Positions 53,201 through 61,968 of a stretch of DNA of 64,000 bases are shown one piece after another. The translations under genes were made by a program, and so were the position numbers. How positions within the stretch are numbered: position 1 is the first letter of the stretch; the number at the start of each line of letters is the position of its first letter. Source of the stretch: Paraburkholderia kururiensis JCM 10599 = LMG 19447 (GTDB lineage Bacteria; Pseudomonadota; Gammaproteobacteria; Burkholderiales; Burkholderiaceae); assembly GCF_003986935.1 (NCBI RefSeq), contig NZ_RJZE01000010.1, positions 1 through 64,000 of the forward strand, in the 5' to 3' direction. Below the pieces are notes generated by a model, which worked only from the letters and a program-made list of their open reading frames with translations, was not told the DNA's origin and searched no databases.

Positions 53201-54464
53201 TCAGGAACTGCGAGACTCTCGGTGCGCGTTCGGGCCCGTGATCGGGTGCGCGTTCCGGCATGCGTTCGGCCGTGCGTTGCTGCGCGGGCTGCGAAAGACT
53301 CGTCGAAAGACTCGTGCCTTGCGCTTCGCTGTTGCCGATCCCATCCAGCCCAGCATCTTCGCTTCTTGATACAACGTCGGTCGGGTAGCGACGCAGCGCC
53401 ACCCATCGCGCGTTCACGTTGAGCGCGTCCGCCGCACTGCGCGTTACAGGGCCTGCGTTCGGCACGGTGGGCAACGCCCGCTGCACCTGATTGGCAAGCG
53501 GCGGCCGGCTGGCCACAGGCGCGCTCACGGCGCCGCCTTCGCGTTGTTGCGCGAGCTGCTGCGCCGCTGCACGCGTGCGGCAATCGCGGTCGATCCACTG
53601 CTGCGCCCACTCCAGCGCATAGCGTTGCGCAGCGTCGGCATCGTCGAAACGCGGACCGACGAGACCCGAGCGCTCGACACGGCGTCCATCGCGCATGATT
53701 TCGGCGGCGGCCCGATACAGACGATTGGGAATCGGCTGCGCCATCGCGTAAATCACATAGCCGCGGCGATCCACCAGTTGCTCGCCCTGTACAGGCAGAC
53801 TCGACCACATCGGGTCGCGTGTAACGACCTCCTGGCCGTCGGACGTCTGAAGCGGGCGAGTCGACTGGGGCGACGAAGGCAAATTTGTAACGTTCTGCCC
53901 GGCCGCCGCCGCTGCGCCCGACGCGTTCGCATCCGCCGCATCGCTTTCAGGTGCACCGGTAAGCTGACGCGTGATGTTCGCGATGGGATCGAGACGGCCG
54001 AGCGAATCGAGCGAACGGCCGAACGCGCGCCAGCCCGGCGTGGCATCCGGCGTCTGCCACGATTCGGGGCTCTTCCAGAACACGCCGCGCATGCCGTCCG
54101 CGCGCCCGCTTTCTTCGCGCGCGGGCGGGGGGCTGGCGGGCGCAGTCTGGCGTACGACCGGCGCCGACGGTTCAGGCACGTAGGCGAACTTGCGGCCGCC
54201 TTGCGAGAGAATGCGGACCACCTCGGCCAGCGTGCCGTTCAGTTGCCACTCTTCGAAGCGGCGCCGGCAGGTTGGCCCGGACGGATAACGGCCCGGCAGT
54301 TTCGACCACGGCTCGCCCGTGGTCAGTATCCAGAGGACAGCGTTGGCCACGACGCGAGGCTCGGCACGGGGCCGGCCGCGCCGGTTCAGGCGCACGACTG
54401 GCTCGTCGGAAACGAGCGCGGCCACCTGCGCCCATTCTTCATTGCTTAGCTCATCGAAAAACAT
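53187..54464 (-). CDS. DUF4096 transposase-type DNA-binding domain fused to a long unknown tail
   Basis: A 425-residue protein. Residues 1-90 match the DUF4096 helix-turn-helix of IS5/IS4-type transposases (LSNEEWAQVAALVSDEP, RRGRPRAEPRVVANAVLWILTTGEPWSKLPGRYPSG, CRRRFEEWQLNGTLAEVV). No DDE catalytic domain follows. Instead there are about 330 residues of Pro/Ala/Gln/Ser-rich sequence with two ordered-looking parts: GVFWKSPESWQTPDATPGWRAF and a C-terminal block with DRRGYVIYAMAQPIPNRLYRAAAEIM and YALEWAQQWIDRDC. No terminal repeats flank it. It looks domesticated and may be a regulator or nucleoid protein. GGAG upstream supports the start. It converges with bceA. Confidence 0.75.
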   Translation of the reverse strand: MFFDELSNEEWAQVAALVSDEPVVRLNRRGRPRAEPRVVANAVLWILTTGEPWSKLPGRYPSGPTCRRRFEEWQLNGTLAEVVRILSQGGRKFAYVPEPSAPVVRQTAPASPPPAREESGRADGMRGVFWKSPESWQTPDATPGWRAFGRSLDSLGRLDPIANITRQLTGAPESDAADANASGAAAAAGQNVTNLPSSPQSTRPLQTSDGQEVVTRDPMWSSLPVQGEQLVDRRGYVIYAMAQPIPNRLYRAAAEIMRDGRRVERSGLVGPRFDDADAAQRYALEWAQQWIDRDCRTRAAAQQLAQQREGGAVSAPVASRPPLANQVQRALPTVPNAGPVTRSAADALNVNARWVALRRYPTDVVSRSEDAGLDGIGNSEAQGTSLSTSLSQPAQQRTAERMPERAPDHGPERAPRVSQFLTHAN

Positions 54465-55022
54465 GTGTTTCTCCACGCAGCCAGGCCGGGCTGCGGCTTT
54501 GAACACGCACGAATTTCATGAAACGGTGATTCGTGTCGTGCCCTCGGTTGCACAATAGGCTTATGCGTTTTGTGCCACTTTCGAACGGTCGCACTGAGGT
54601 AGTGCGAACATTCCCCGGCGCGACGCACAAAACGGGGTCTCACTCGTGCATGGGAGAATTTGTGCACGAAGCATACCATCACCAGGGTTTGCATGAATAT
54701 GACAGAGACAGTTGTTACGCATGGAAACAAACTTGTCCTTTTCGCGGCGTAGATGCGGCTGGCTTGAAAACGTAAATGATGGCAGCGGCAGCACGCCGGA
54801 CGCAGGTCCGGCGGCCTCAACCGGCTTTGTGACAGCTAATGTCACATATCAGCGGAGCACTCGCGGCTTATCGATTTTTTTATGAATTTCTTATCACGTC
54901 GATATAGCTTGCGCTGAATACCGTCATTCCATGCCAATTGCGTAATGCGCAATACGCCTGCGATGCTTCGCGCATAGTCTGCACAGCGCTTCAATCTGCG
55001 ATACGGCCTGGATAAACGCGCT
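54465..55022. other. Intergenic region with two palindromes
   Basis: Gene-free 558 bp. It holds an 8-bp stem (cgccggac / gtccggcg, 54796-54815, four-base loop) and a 19-bp palindrome tgtgaca-gctaa-tgtcaca (54830-54848). It must contain the promoter for the DUF4096 gene, possibly in the 54535-54600 stretch. The AT-rich end (54860-54960) follows the YciI-like gene on the other strand. No coding frame was credible. Confidence 0.5.
54830..54848. promoter_or_regulatory. 19-bp palindrome tgtgaca-n5-tgtcaca
   Basis: Perfect 7-bp arms. Arms resemble the TGTGA/TCACA halves of CRP-FNR family sites but with spacing of nine rather than six between the pentamers, so the binder is unknown. It lies about 365 bp upstream of the DUF4096 gene and 175 bp past the YciI-like gene. 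Confidence 0.4.
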
Positions 55023-55325
55023 TCACTGGGCGCGCACGGGCGTGGCGGCCTGCTCGCCGACCACGGTCTGCCAGCCCCGCACGTGCCAGCGCGTGACGAG
55101 CCCTTCACGCACGTAGGGATCGGCGCGTGCGAAGTCTTCGGCGACGGCGGGCGTTTCACCCGTGAAGAGCAGCACTGCGCCGTCGACGGGGTCGGTCAAT
55201 GCGCCCGCCAGCAGCAATTCGCCGCGCTCGGCTGCGGCCCACGCGAGCGCCAGATGCGCGGCGCGATATTCGCCGCGGCGCTGAAGATAGTCGGGTGCAA
55301 CGTCGTACATGAGCAGATAGTGCAT
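55023..55325 (-). CDS. YciI-family protein
   Basis: A 100-residue protein with the YCII ferredoxin-like fold: MHYLLMYDVAPDYLQRRGEYRAAHLAL at the start, with the conserved Asp (D8) and His (H24) pair, then GELLLAGALTDPVDGAVLLF and DPYVREGLVTRWHVRGWQTVVG. YciI proteins are small dimeric enzymes or enzyme-like proteins of mostly unknown role, some acting on phenolic or halogenated compounds. Start has no other in-frame competitor; the longer frame to 55619 lacks the fold. It stands alone, divergent from the PsiF-like gene with 292 bp between. Confidence 0.88.
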   Translation of the reverse strand: MHYLLMYDVAPDYLQRRGEYRAAHLALAWAAAERGELLLAGALTDPVDGAVLLFTGETPAVAEDFARADPYVREGLVTRWHVRGWQTVVGEQAATPVRAQ

Positions 55326-55617
55326 TGACGTCTCCGTGACGAAGCTTGAGGTAAAACCGGGCGGCCGCAATCTGTGCCGGCCACGGCGCATTGCATGTGA
55401 ATCATATCGCCGCAGGCCAAACGTGAAAGCGTGCGCGCCAGGCCGTGTGTCCTCGCCTGCCCAGGGTATAACCTGCCTGCCCCGTGTCAACCAAAGCCGC
55501 CGCCGCTTCGTTTTCAGAGCGGCTTTGCCACGCGCGGGACGGTGCCGATAAACTGGCGCCGTCCATGCCGCCCTGACATGACAACGAGAAAGTCCAATCT
55601 CTGATGGGAGTGTGTCC

Positions 55618-55944
55618 ATGAAAATCCAATCTGCTATCGCCGCAGTCGTGCTGGGTGGCGTATTCGCTGCGCCGGTGTTTGCTCAAACCGCCGCGCCTGC
55701 TGCACCTGCCGCTGCCAATACGCAGCAGCAAAAAATGAAGGCCTGCAACACGCAAGCCAGCGGCAAGAAGGGTGACGAGCGCAAGGCGTTCATGAAGCAA
55801 TGTCTTTCGGCCGATGCCCCCGCCGCCGCGTCCGGCCCGATGAGCCAGCAAGACCGCATGAAGATGTGCAACCAGCAGGCCACCGGCAAGAAGGGCGACG
55901 AGCGCAAGGCGTTCATGAAGTCGTGCCTCTCGACCAAGAACTGA
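55618..55944 (+). CDS. psiF: PsiF-repeat periplasmic protein
   Basis: A 108-residue exported protein. The signal peptide (MKIQSAIAAVVLGGVFAAPVFA) is cut near residue 22. Two PsiF repeats follow: KMKACNTQASGKKGDERKAF and RMKMCNQQATGKKGDERKAF, each with paired cysteines about 22 residues apart. PsiF was named from phosphate-starvation induction in E. coli; its molecular role is unknown. No phosphate-regulon box was seen upstream. GGGAG nine bases before the ATG supports the start. Confidence 0.88.
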   Translation: MKIQSAIAAVVLGGVFAAPVFAQTAAPAAPAAANTQQQKMKACNTQASGKKGDERKAFMKQCLSADAPAAASGPMSQQDRMKMCNQQATGKKGDERKAFMKSCLSTKN

Positions 55945-56167
55945 CACCGGCCGGTCGTACACGCTCTATCCGGCCCGGGCGCCCGCCTGGGCCGAGCGCA
56001 GTCCTTCTGTTCAGCCCCCTTCCCCTTGCCGCAGCGCGCCCGTACACCACGTCGGCCGTTTTCTTCTATGATGGCGGCCAAGGCGGCGCTTCCATCACAT
56101 GCAAACACAATGAGCCATCGGGCGCCGACCGGTCGTTGATGCCGCAGTGCATTGAACGGAGGCAGGG

Positions 56168-56623
56168 ATGGCATGGAGACAAAACCGCTGGGTGCGGCGC
56201 TGGCTGATCGTGATCGTCTTCTGGGCAGTGCCCGTGGCGATCGTGGCTGTGCGCGAGATCCAGGAAGAAATGGCTTACAACCGGGCGGACCTGCAACAGG
56301 CGCTGACGTCCTGGACATTCACCGATGCCCAGCGTGCCGCCGGCGCTCCGCAACGCTGCCACGGCACCCCCGATGAAGCGGCCGGCGCCGGGTGTCCGCA
56401 AGACGTGCTCGCCGCGAACGCCACGCGCCAGCAGGAGGCGCGCGACGAATACGCCGTGCGGCGCGCCACCCTCGCCAGCTATCTGTGGCACGCCTTCGTG
56501 GGTTACTGGATCGTGCCGGCTGCCACCCTCTTCGCCGTGGGGCTCCTGATCGCGGGCATCCGCCGCGCGCTCAGACGGCCGCCCGTCGAGCGCCCTCCCG
56601 TCAAGCGGCCGGCTCCCCATTGA
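56168..56623 (+). CDS. Two-helix membrane protein, unknown function
   Basis: A 151-residue protein with helices at about 12-32 (RWLIVIVFWAVPVAIVAVRE) and 108-130 (FVGYWIVPAATLFAVGLLI), and between them a periplasmic loop with two cysteines (QRCHGTPDEAAGAGC). The C-terminus is Arg/Pro-rich. I do not recognise a named family. GGAGG is seen before the start. It may be in one transcription unit with nothing else; 412 bp separate it from the SYLF gene. Confidence 0.7.
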   Translation: MAWRQNRWVRRWLIVIVFWAVPVAIVAVREIQEEMAYNRADLQQALTSWTFTDAQRAAGAPQRCHGTPDEAAGAGCPQDVLAANATRQQEARDEYAVRRATLASYLWHAFVGYWIVPAATLFAVGLLIAGIRRALRRPPVERPPVKRPAPH

Positions 56624-57036
56624 GTGTGTGTCGCACACCCGATTCCTTTCGATTGGCATTCCAGTCGGTCACAACTTCCCCCGCACGCCGTCCATTCGCC
56701 CGCGGGCCCTGATGCCACCGGGGCACACCGCTTGCTACTCCAGCCATGACTGAGCCACGCGCGGCATGCGAACCCGCCGCGCAGTGACACAGTGGCTAAC
56801 CTCGAGTAGCCGACGTCACCCTCCGCTTGCCGCGGGCCTCCCCGTACGGCAAGCGAGACCCGCCGCGCATGGCTAAACGCCCTCGAGCACACAGCCACAC
56901 GCGTGACGGGTGCGATGTAGCACGATGTCGCGTCCAGGGCGGCCGTCATGGTCCCCGTGTTATAACGGGCCAGGCAGTTCCCGGCCGCCGCCGAGGGTCG
57001 GCGGCCGCTTCCGGAAACCACAACGGAGAAAAAACG
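56624..57036. other. Intergenic region with two stem-loops before the SYLF gene
   Basis: Gene-free 413 bp. Stem-loop 1 at 56824-56855: cgcttgccg / cggcaagcg, 14-base loop. Stem-loop 2 at 56982-57007: cggccgccg / cggcggccg, 8-base loop, 30 bp before the SYLF start and so in its leader. A smaller cccgt-gttata-acggg repeat with a TATAAC core lies at 56954-56969 and could mark a -10 box. Confidence 0.5.
56982..57007 (+). promoter_or_regulatory. Leader hairpin of the SYLF-domain gene
   Basis: Perfect 9-bp stem, eight-base loop, immediately upstream of the ribosome-binding site (acggag) of the SYLF protein. It may act in attenuation or mRNA stability. Confidence 0.4.
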
Positions 57037-57624
57037 ATGCAAAAACGCAACCTGATTCTGAAGGCTTCCACCGCGGTCCTGCTCGGCGCGCTGGCGCTCG
57101 CGGGCTGCACGACCACGCCCAACGAGTCGAATACGGCGTCGACCAATGCGTCCAAGCGCCACTCCATCGACGCGAGCGTGGACGGCACCCTGTCGCGCCT
57201 GTATCAGACCGTGCCGGGCTCGCGCGAACTCGTGGCCAAGGCGCGTGGCGTGCTCGTGTTCCCGTCGGTGATCCAGGCAGGCTTCATCGTGGGCGGCCAG
57301 TACGGCGAAGGCGCGCTGCGCGTGGGCGGCAGCAGCGTGGGCTACTACAGCACCGCAACCGGCTCGTTCGGACTGCAGGCGGGCGCGCAGTCGAAGGCCA
57401 TCGTCTTCCTGTTCATGACGCAGGACTCCCTCGACAAATTCCGCAGTTCGGACGGCTGGGCGGTGGGCGGCGACGCCTCGGTCGCGCTCGTGAAGGTGGG
57501 CGCCAACGGCGCTATCGACTCGAACACGGCCACCGCGCCGGTGCAGGTCATCGTGCTGACCAACGCCGGCCTGATGGGCGACCTGTCGCTGACTGGCACG
57601 AAGGTTTCGCGCCTTCACATCTGA
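57037..57624 (+). CDS. SYLF/Ysc84-domain lipid-binding lipoprotein
   Basis: A 195-residue lipoprotein: signal peptide ending LALAGC (cysteine near residue 24), then the SYLF (Ysc84, actin-binding-type) fold with RLYQTVPGSRELVAKARGVLVFPSVIQAGFIVGGQYGEGAL, GYYSTATGSFGLQAGAQSKAIVFLF and VGGDASVALV. SYLF proteins bind phosphoinositide-like lipids in eukaryotes; bacterial ones sit in the periplasm with unknown function and are widespread in Burkholderia. GGAG upstream supports the start. Two 10-bp direct repeats (gggcgtcggc, gggcgtcggg) follow the stop. Confidence 0.9.
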   Translation: MQKRNLILKASTAVLLGALALAGCTTTPNESNTASTNASKRHSIDASVDGTLSRLYQTVPGSRELVAKARGVLVFPSVIQAGFIVGGQYGEGALRVGGSSVGYYSTATGSFGLQAGAQSKAIVFLFMTQDSLDKFRSSDGWAVGGDASVALVKVGANGAIDSNTATAPVQVIVLTNAGLMGDLSLTGTKVSRLHI

Positions 57625-57780
57625 GTATCACGGGCGTCGGCGGGCGTCGGGCCCGCCATGTCTCGGGCGCAGCCGGAGCCTGCTCTGCGGGCCTCGGCTG
57701 CGCCTGTGTCGTTTCATCAGCACATCAGCACGGCCGCGACGGCACGGCTTCGTTCGCGTGCGCCGCAGCGTGAAAGCGCT

Positions 57781-58848
57781 TCACGTCGTGGACGCGTCGA
57801 TCACCTTGAAGCGCGAGCGCTTTTGCGCGCGAATCACAGACTGATAAGCGTCCACGTACTCCTGCGCCATGCGGTGCGACGTGAAGCGCTCCTCGAAGCG
57901 GCGGCGCACCCCGGCCCTCGACACGCGATTGAGCCGGTTCACGGCGGCACACGCGCCGATCTCGTCTTCCACGATGAAGCCGCTCACGCCTTCGTCCAGC
58001 ACCTCCGGCACCGAGCCGCGATTGAACGCGATCACCGGCGTGCCGCAAGCCATCGCCTCGATCATCACGAGCCCGAACGGCTCGGGCCAGTCGATCGGAA
58101 ACAGCAATGCATGCGCGCCCGAGAGAAACTTTGCCTTTTGCGAATCGTCGATTTCGCCGATGTACTCGACATGCGGCAGTTCGAGCAGCGGCCGGATATC
58201 GCGGTCGAAGTATTCGCGGTCCGCGGCATCCACCTTGGCCGCAATGCGCAGCTTCATGCCGCAGCGGCCCGCGATGCGGATCGCGGTATCCACGCGCTTT
58301 TCGGGAGAGATGCGCCCGAGGAACGCAAGGTAGCGCTGCTCCACCGGCTGCGGCGTGTAGAGCCGCTCCGGCAACCCGTGATAAACGGTGGTGAGCCACT
58401 TCGCCTGCGGCAACGGCTGGCGCTGCGCATTCGAGATGGAGACGACGTGCTGCGTGTTGAACGTATCGAACACCGGCTGCTGTTCGGGCAGGTCGAGCCG
58501 CCCGTGCAGCGTGGTCACGAACGGCGTTTCCTGGCGCTTGAATACCGAAAACGAGTAGTAGTCCATGTGGAAATGCAGCACGTCGAACTGGTCGGCCTGG
58601 CGGCGCACCAGTTCCATGAGCAGCATGTGCGGCGCGACGCGGTCGCGAATGCCCGGGTCGAGCCGCAGCGCGCGCGGCCACACGGGTTCGAGCTTCGCGC
58701 TCGTGATCGAGTCGCCGCTGGCAAAGAGCGTCACGTCATGACCGAGTTCCACCAGCGCTTCGGTGATGTACGACACGACGCGCTCGGTGCCGCCGTAGAG
58801 CTTCGGCGGCACCGATTCGGTCAACGGTGCGATCTGCGCAATTCTCAT
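57781..58848 (-). CDS. GT4 glycosyltransferase outside the bce locus
   Basis: A 355-residue GT-B enzyme. N-terminal KLYGGTERVVSYITEALVELGHDVTLFASGDS; VLHFHMDYYSF; donor region LGRISPEKRVDTAI and the EX7E motif PEPFGLVMIEAMACGTPVIAFNRGSVPEVL. It stands apart from the exopolysaccharide operon, 235 bp from the AAA ATPase gene, and near otsA. It may glycosylate a lipid, a compatible solute or a surface component; the substrate is not evident. GGAGAG six bases upstream fixes the start. Confidence 0.92.
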   Translation of the reverse strand: MRIAQIAPLTESVPPKLYGGTERVVSYITEALVELGHDVTLFASGDSITSAKLEPVWPRALRLDPGIRDRVAPHMLLMELVRRQADQFDVLHFHMDYYSFSVFKRQETPFVTTLHGRLDLPEQQPVFDTFNTQHVVSISNAQRQPLPQAKWLTTVYHGLPERLYTPQPVEQRYLAFLGRISPEKRVDTAIRIAGRCGMKLRIAAKVDAADREYFDRDIRPLLELPHVEYIGEIDDSQKAKFLSGAHALLFPIDWPEPFGLVMIEAMACGTPVIAFNRGSVPEVLDEGVSGFIVEDEIGACAAVNRLNRVSRAGVRRRFEERFTSHRMAQEYVDAYQSVIRAQKRSRFKVIDASTT

Positions 58849-59049
58849 TGGTCTCTCCATGAAACGGCCTGAACCTTGAACGCTGGCTCGCGCGCACGCG
58901 TCTGCCCGCGCGGCGGGTACGGCCGATGGGTGGATTATTGTTCAGCCGCCGCGCCCGCGCCCCTGGTATTTCAATTGAAAAGCGCTGTTACAGTCGCGAA
59001 ACAGTATGCTTTTCAAGAGAAAATGGCGCGCCCGGCCTCGTCGCGGGCG

Positions 59050-59094
59050 GCGCTCAGCGTGCCGGCGCTCAGTGTGGCGGCCCTTAGCGTGCAG
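59050..59094. repeat. Three 15-bp imperfect tandem repeats at the ATPase stop
   Basis: Units gcgctcagcgtgccg, gcgctcagtgtggcg, gcccttagcgtgcag. The third copy contains the stop codon (tta, read as TAA on the minus strand) of the ATPase gene. Confidence 0.75.
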
Positions 59095-60274
59095 GCCATT
59101 TCCAGGCGGGCAAATCGAGTTCGTCGGCCTGGACGATGCGCGTGGCGCCCAGCGCTTTTTCGAGCACGATCGAGTGGCTCCCACCCTCGCGCTCCAGCGC
59201 CGCGATGAGCCGCGCCGCATGCGAGACGACGAGCACCTGCGAGCGCGTGGACGCATCGGCAATCAGCCGCGCCAGCGCGGGCAGCAGGTCGGGATGCAGG
59301 CTGGTTTCCGGCTCGTTGAGCACGAGTAGCGCAGGCGGGCGCGGCGTGAGCAGCGCCGCGACGAGCAGCAGATAGCGCAGCGTGCCGTCCGAGAGTTCGG
59401 CCGCCTTGAGGGCGCGCAGCAGGCCGTGCTGCTGCATCGTCACCTCGAAGCGCCCGTCGTGGTTGACCACGGCCACGCTCGAGCCGGGAAACGCGTCTTC
59501 CACGGCGGCGTCGAGCGCCCGCGGATTGCCGATCTCGCGGATGGTCTGCCACGCCGCGGCGAGGTCCGCGCCGTCGTCGGCCAGCACCGGCGTATGGGTG
59601 CCGATCTGCGGCTGGCGCGCAGGCGCCTCCGCGTCGGTGCGGAAATGGTCGTGGAAGCGCCACGAGCGGATCTGCTCGCGCACCGCGATCATCTCGGGCG
59701 CGGTCTTCGGGTCCGAGAACTCGGTCATCATGCTGTCGAAGCTCGCGATGGGCTGCGCCACGGGCGCCCACTCGCCCTCCTCGTCGCGCGTGCGCAGCGT
59801 CGGGCCCTGCCGGTCCACGAGCAATGCCGACGGGCGCAGCACCGGCCCGCTCCAGATGCACTCGCGCTTGATGACGGGGTCCAGCTGGAACTGCGAGACG
59901 CCCGGCAGCGGCAAGCCAAGGTCGATCGCGTAGCCGAACGTACTGCCCGCAAAGCCGAGCCGCAGGCTCACGGGCTCCTTGCGGCGCGTTCCCTGTACGG
60001 GCACCTCGCCCGCGAGCATGCCGCGCGAGAAGCGCTCGGGGCCAGCCCAGAGCGTGGACGGCAGACCGCCTTCGCGCGCGAGCGACGCAATCAACCCGCC
60101 GCGCGCCGTCGCCGCGAGCAGGCGCAGCGCCCGATAGAGGTTCGACTTGCCGCTGCCGTTCGGTCCCGTCACCACGTTGAGCGCCGCGAGCGGCACCACC
60201 AGTTCGCGCAGCGACCGGTAACCCGCGATGGCGAGCGTGCCGAGCATCGCCTCGCGTTCGCGCTCGCCGTTCAT
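59084..60274 (-). CDS. RecF-like AAA family ATPase (AAA_21 type)
   Basis: A 396-residue cytoplasmic ATPase of the ABC/SMC-RecF fold. Walker A GPNGSGKSNLYRAL (about 38-51), signature ELSDGTLRYLLL near 315, Walker B LLVLNEPETSLHPD near 340 and a switch histidine in VVSHAARLI. No TOPRIM or nuclease domain is attached. Proteins of this stand-alone group are found with and without defence partners; no partner is next to it. It sits 47 bp after otsA on the same strand. Start chosen at 60274; an ATG nine codons later is possible. Confidence 0.85.
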   Translation of the reverse strand: MNGEREREAMLGTLAIAGYRSLRELVVPLAALNVVTGPNGSGKSNLYRALRLLAATARGGLIASLAREGGLPSTLWAGPERFSRGMLAGEVPVQGTRRKEPVSLRLGFAGSTFGYAIDLGLPLPGVSQFQLDPVIKRECIWSGPVLRPSALLVDRQGPTLRTRDEEGEWAPVAQPIASFDSMMTEFSDPKTAPEMIAVREQIRSWRFHDHFRTDAEAPARQPQIGTHTPVLADDGADLAAAWQTIREIGNPRALDAAVEDAFPGSSVAVVNHDGRFEVTMQQHGLLRALKAAELSDGTLRYLLLVAALLTPRPPALLVLNEPETSLHPDLLPALARLIADASTRSQVLVVSHAARLIAALEREGGSHSIVLEKALGATRIVQADELDLPAWKWPAR

Positions 60275-60321
60275 GCCGTGGCCTTGCTTGCTGTCGCCAT
60301 GCCCTTATGCCGTTATGCCCC

Positions 60322-61725
60322 TTAAGCCTCGCGCTTCAGGCTGCGCAGGTCGCGCAGGAACGAGTCGCGCCACACGCCGAGATCGTTCTTCCGGAGCGCC
60401 GTCATGTTGGTTTCGTAGCGCGCCTTGCGTTCGGCAAGCGGCATTGCCAGCGCCTCTTGCAGCGCCTCGCTCATGCCGATGGCGTCGTGCGGATTGACGA
60501 GCAGCGCGCCCGAAAGCTCGGCAGCCGCGCCCGCGAAGATGGAGAGCACGAGTACGCCGGGATCGTCGGGGTTCTGCGCCGCCACGTATTCCTTGGCGAC
60601 GAGATTCATGCCGTCGTGCAGCGGCGTGACGAACCCGATCTGCGATTCGCGGAACAGCGACATCAGCTTCCAGCGGTCGTAGCGCTGGTTGAGATAGCGG
60701 ATGGGCGTGTAGTCGAGCGCGGAAAAGCGGCCGTTGATGCGCCCGGCTTCCCCTTCCAGCTCCTGGCGGATCTGCTGATAGGTATCGACATCCGAGCGCG
60801 TGGGCGGCGCGATCTGCACGAGCGTAACGTTGCCGCGCCATTCGGGCGCGCGCTCCAGCAGTTGCTCGAAGGCGCGAAAGCGCTCGACGAGCCCCTTCGA
60901 ATAATCGAGCCGGTCGACGCTCATGATGAGCTTGCGGCCCTCCAGGCTCTGCTTGAGGTCAAGCACGTGCTGGCGGCTTTCGTAGCGTTTCGCCTGCTCG
61001 GCGATCTCGTCGGGGAACACGCCGATGCGATACACGCCGGTGTGCAGCGTGCGGCCGAACGCCGAAGCAACTGCGCCTTCGCTTTCGCCCGTGTCCGTCA
61101 CTTCGCCGCGTGCATGGCGCACCAGGTAGTCGTGGAATGCGACCTGGTCGTTGCGCGTCTGGAAGCCGATCAGGTCGTAGCAGCACAACGACTTCACGAG
61201 TTCTTCGTGCGGCGGAATGTTGAGCAGGATCTGCGGCGCGGGAAACGGAATGTGCAGGAAGAAGCCGATCAGGTTCGTCACGCCTTCGGCGCGCAAGGCC
61301 TCGGCAAACGGAATCAGGTGGTAGTCGTGGACCCAGATGACGTCGTCGGGCTCGATCAGCCTGGTGAGCTTGTGCGCGAGCCAGGCGTTGACGCGCCGGT
61401 AGCCCGCGTATTCGTCGCGCTCGTAGCGGGCCAGATCGTTGCGGTAATGGAAAACCGGCCACAGCGTGGCGTTCGAAAAACCGCGGTAGTACTGGTCGTA
61501 GTCCTTGCGCGTGAGGCCCACGGTAGCAAAGGTCACCGACCCCTCCTGCTCCAGCACGGGCCCCGCGTTAGCCACCGTCTCGCTCACCACGTCGCCGCTC
61601 CAGCCGAACCACACGCCGCCCGCGTCCTTGAGCGCGCCGAATACGCCGACGGCGAGGCCGCCCGCGGACCCTTTCGTCTCCGTGGGCGTGGCCACACGGT
61701 TTGATACTACGATCAGTCTGCCCAT
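60322..61725 (-). CDS. otsA: Trehalose-6-phosphate synthase
   Basis: A 467-residue GT20 enzyme making trehalose 6-phosphate from UDP-glucose and glucose 6-phosphate. Motifs: VVSNRVATPTETKGSAGGLAVGV at the N-terminus, GGVWFGWSGD, VHDYHLIPFAEALR (about 135), IGFFLHIPFPAPQ, VDRLDYSKGLVERF near 265 and LVAKEYVAAQ near 370. No phosphatase domain is fused and no otsB is seen nearby. It protects against osmotic and desiccation stress, fitting the downstream MscS-type channel gene. The last codons overlap short repeats (atgccctt, atgccgtt, atgcccctt at 60304-60323). Confidence 0.96.
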   Translation of the reverse strand: MGRLIVVSNRVATPTETKGSAGGLAVGVFGALKDAGGVWFGWSGDVVSETVANAGPVLEQEGSVTFATVGLTRKDYDQYYRGFSNATLWPVFHYRNDLARYERDEYAGYRRVNAWLAHKLTRLIEPDDVIWVHDYHLIPFAEALRAEGVTNLIGFFLHIPFPAPQILLNIPPHEELVKSLCCYDLIGFQTRNDQVAFHDYLVRHARGEVTDTGESEGAVASAFGRTLHTGVYRIGVFPDEIAEQAKRYESRQHVLDLKQSLEGRKLIMSVDRLDYSKGLVERFRAFEQLLERAPEWRGNVTLVQIAPPTRSDVDTYQQIRQELEGEAGRINGRFSALDYTPIRYLNQRYDRWKLMSLFRESQIGFVTPLHDGMNLVAKEYVAAQNPDDPGVLVLSIFAGAAAELSGALLVNPHDAIGMSEALQEALAMPLAERKARYETNMTALRKNDLGVWRDSFLRDLRSLKREA

Positions 61726-61968
61726 GAAACCTGTTCTCCCGATTCCTGTTGTGCCGAGTGTTCGTCTGCTCGCGTTGCGCCGGTCTCGTGGCGTGTGGTG
61801 GTGAGGTTATCGCGCCTGTCGCTGCGGTGCCTCGTTCTTGTGATCGTGCGGGTTGCCGGAACCTGCGCGGCTTGGCCGTGGCGGTCGCCGTGAACGCGAT
61901 GGCTGCCGTTTCGTATCAAGACGAACCGATCTGGCGGGCGAGCCACCGTGGCCGCGTCCAGTCGCGCG

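Noticed and set aside
53187..54464. Complete insertion sequence at the DUF4096 gene
   Set aside because: No DDE domain and no terminal inverted repeats or target duplications were found around it.
54575..54590. tggcac-containing box upstream of the DUF4096 gene as a sigma-54 site
   Set aside because: The GG and GC dinucleotides are two bases too close to fit the -24/-12 rule.
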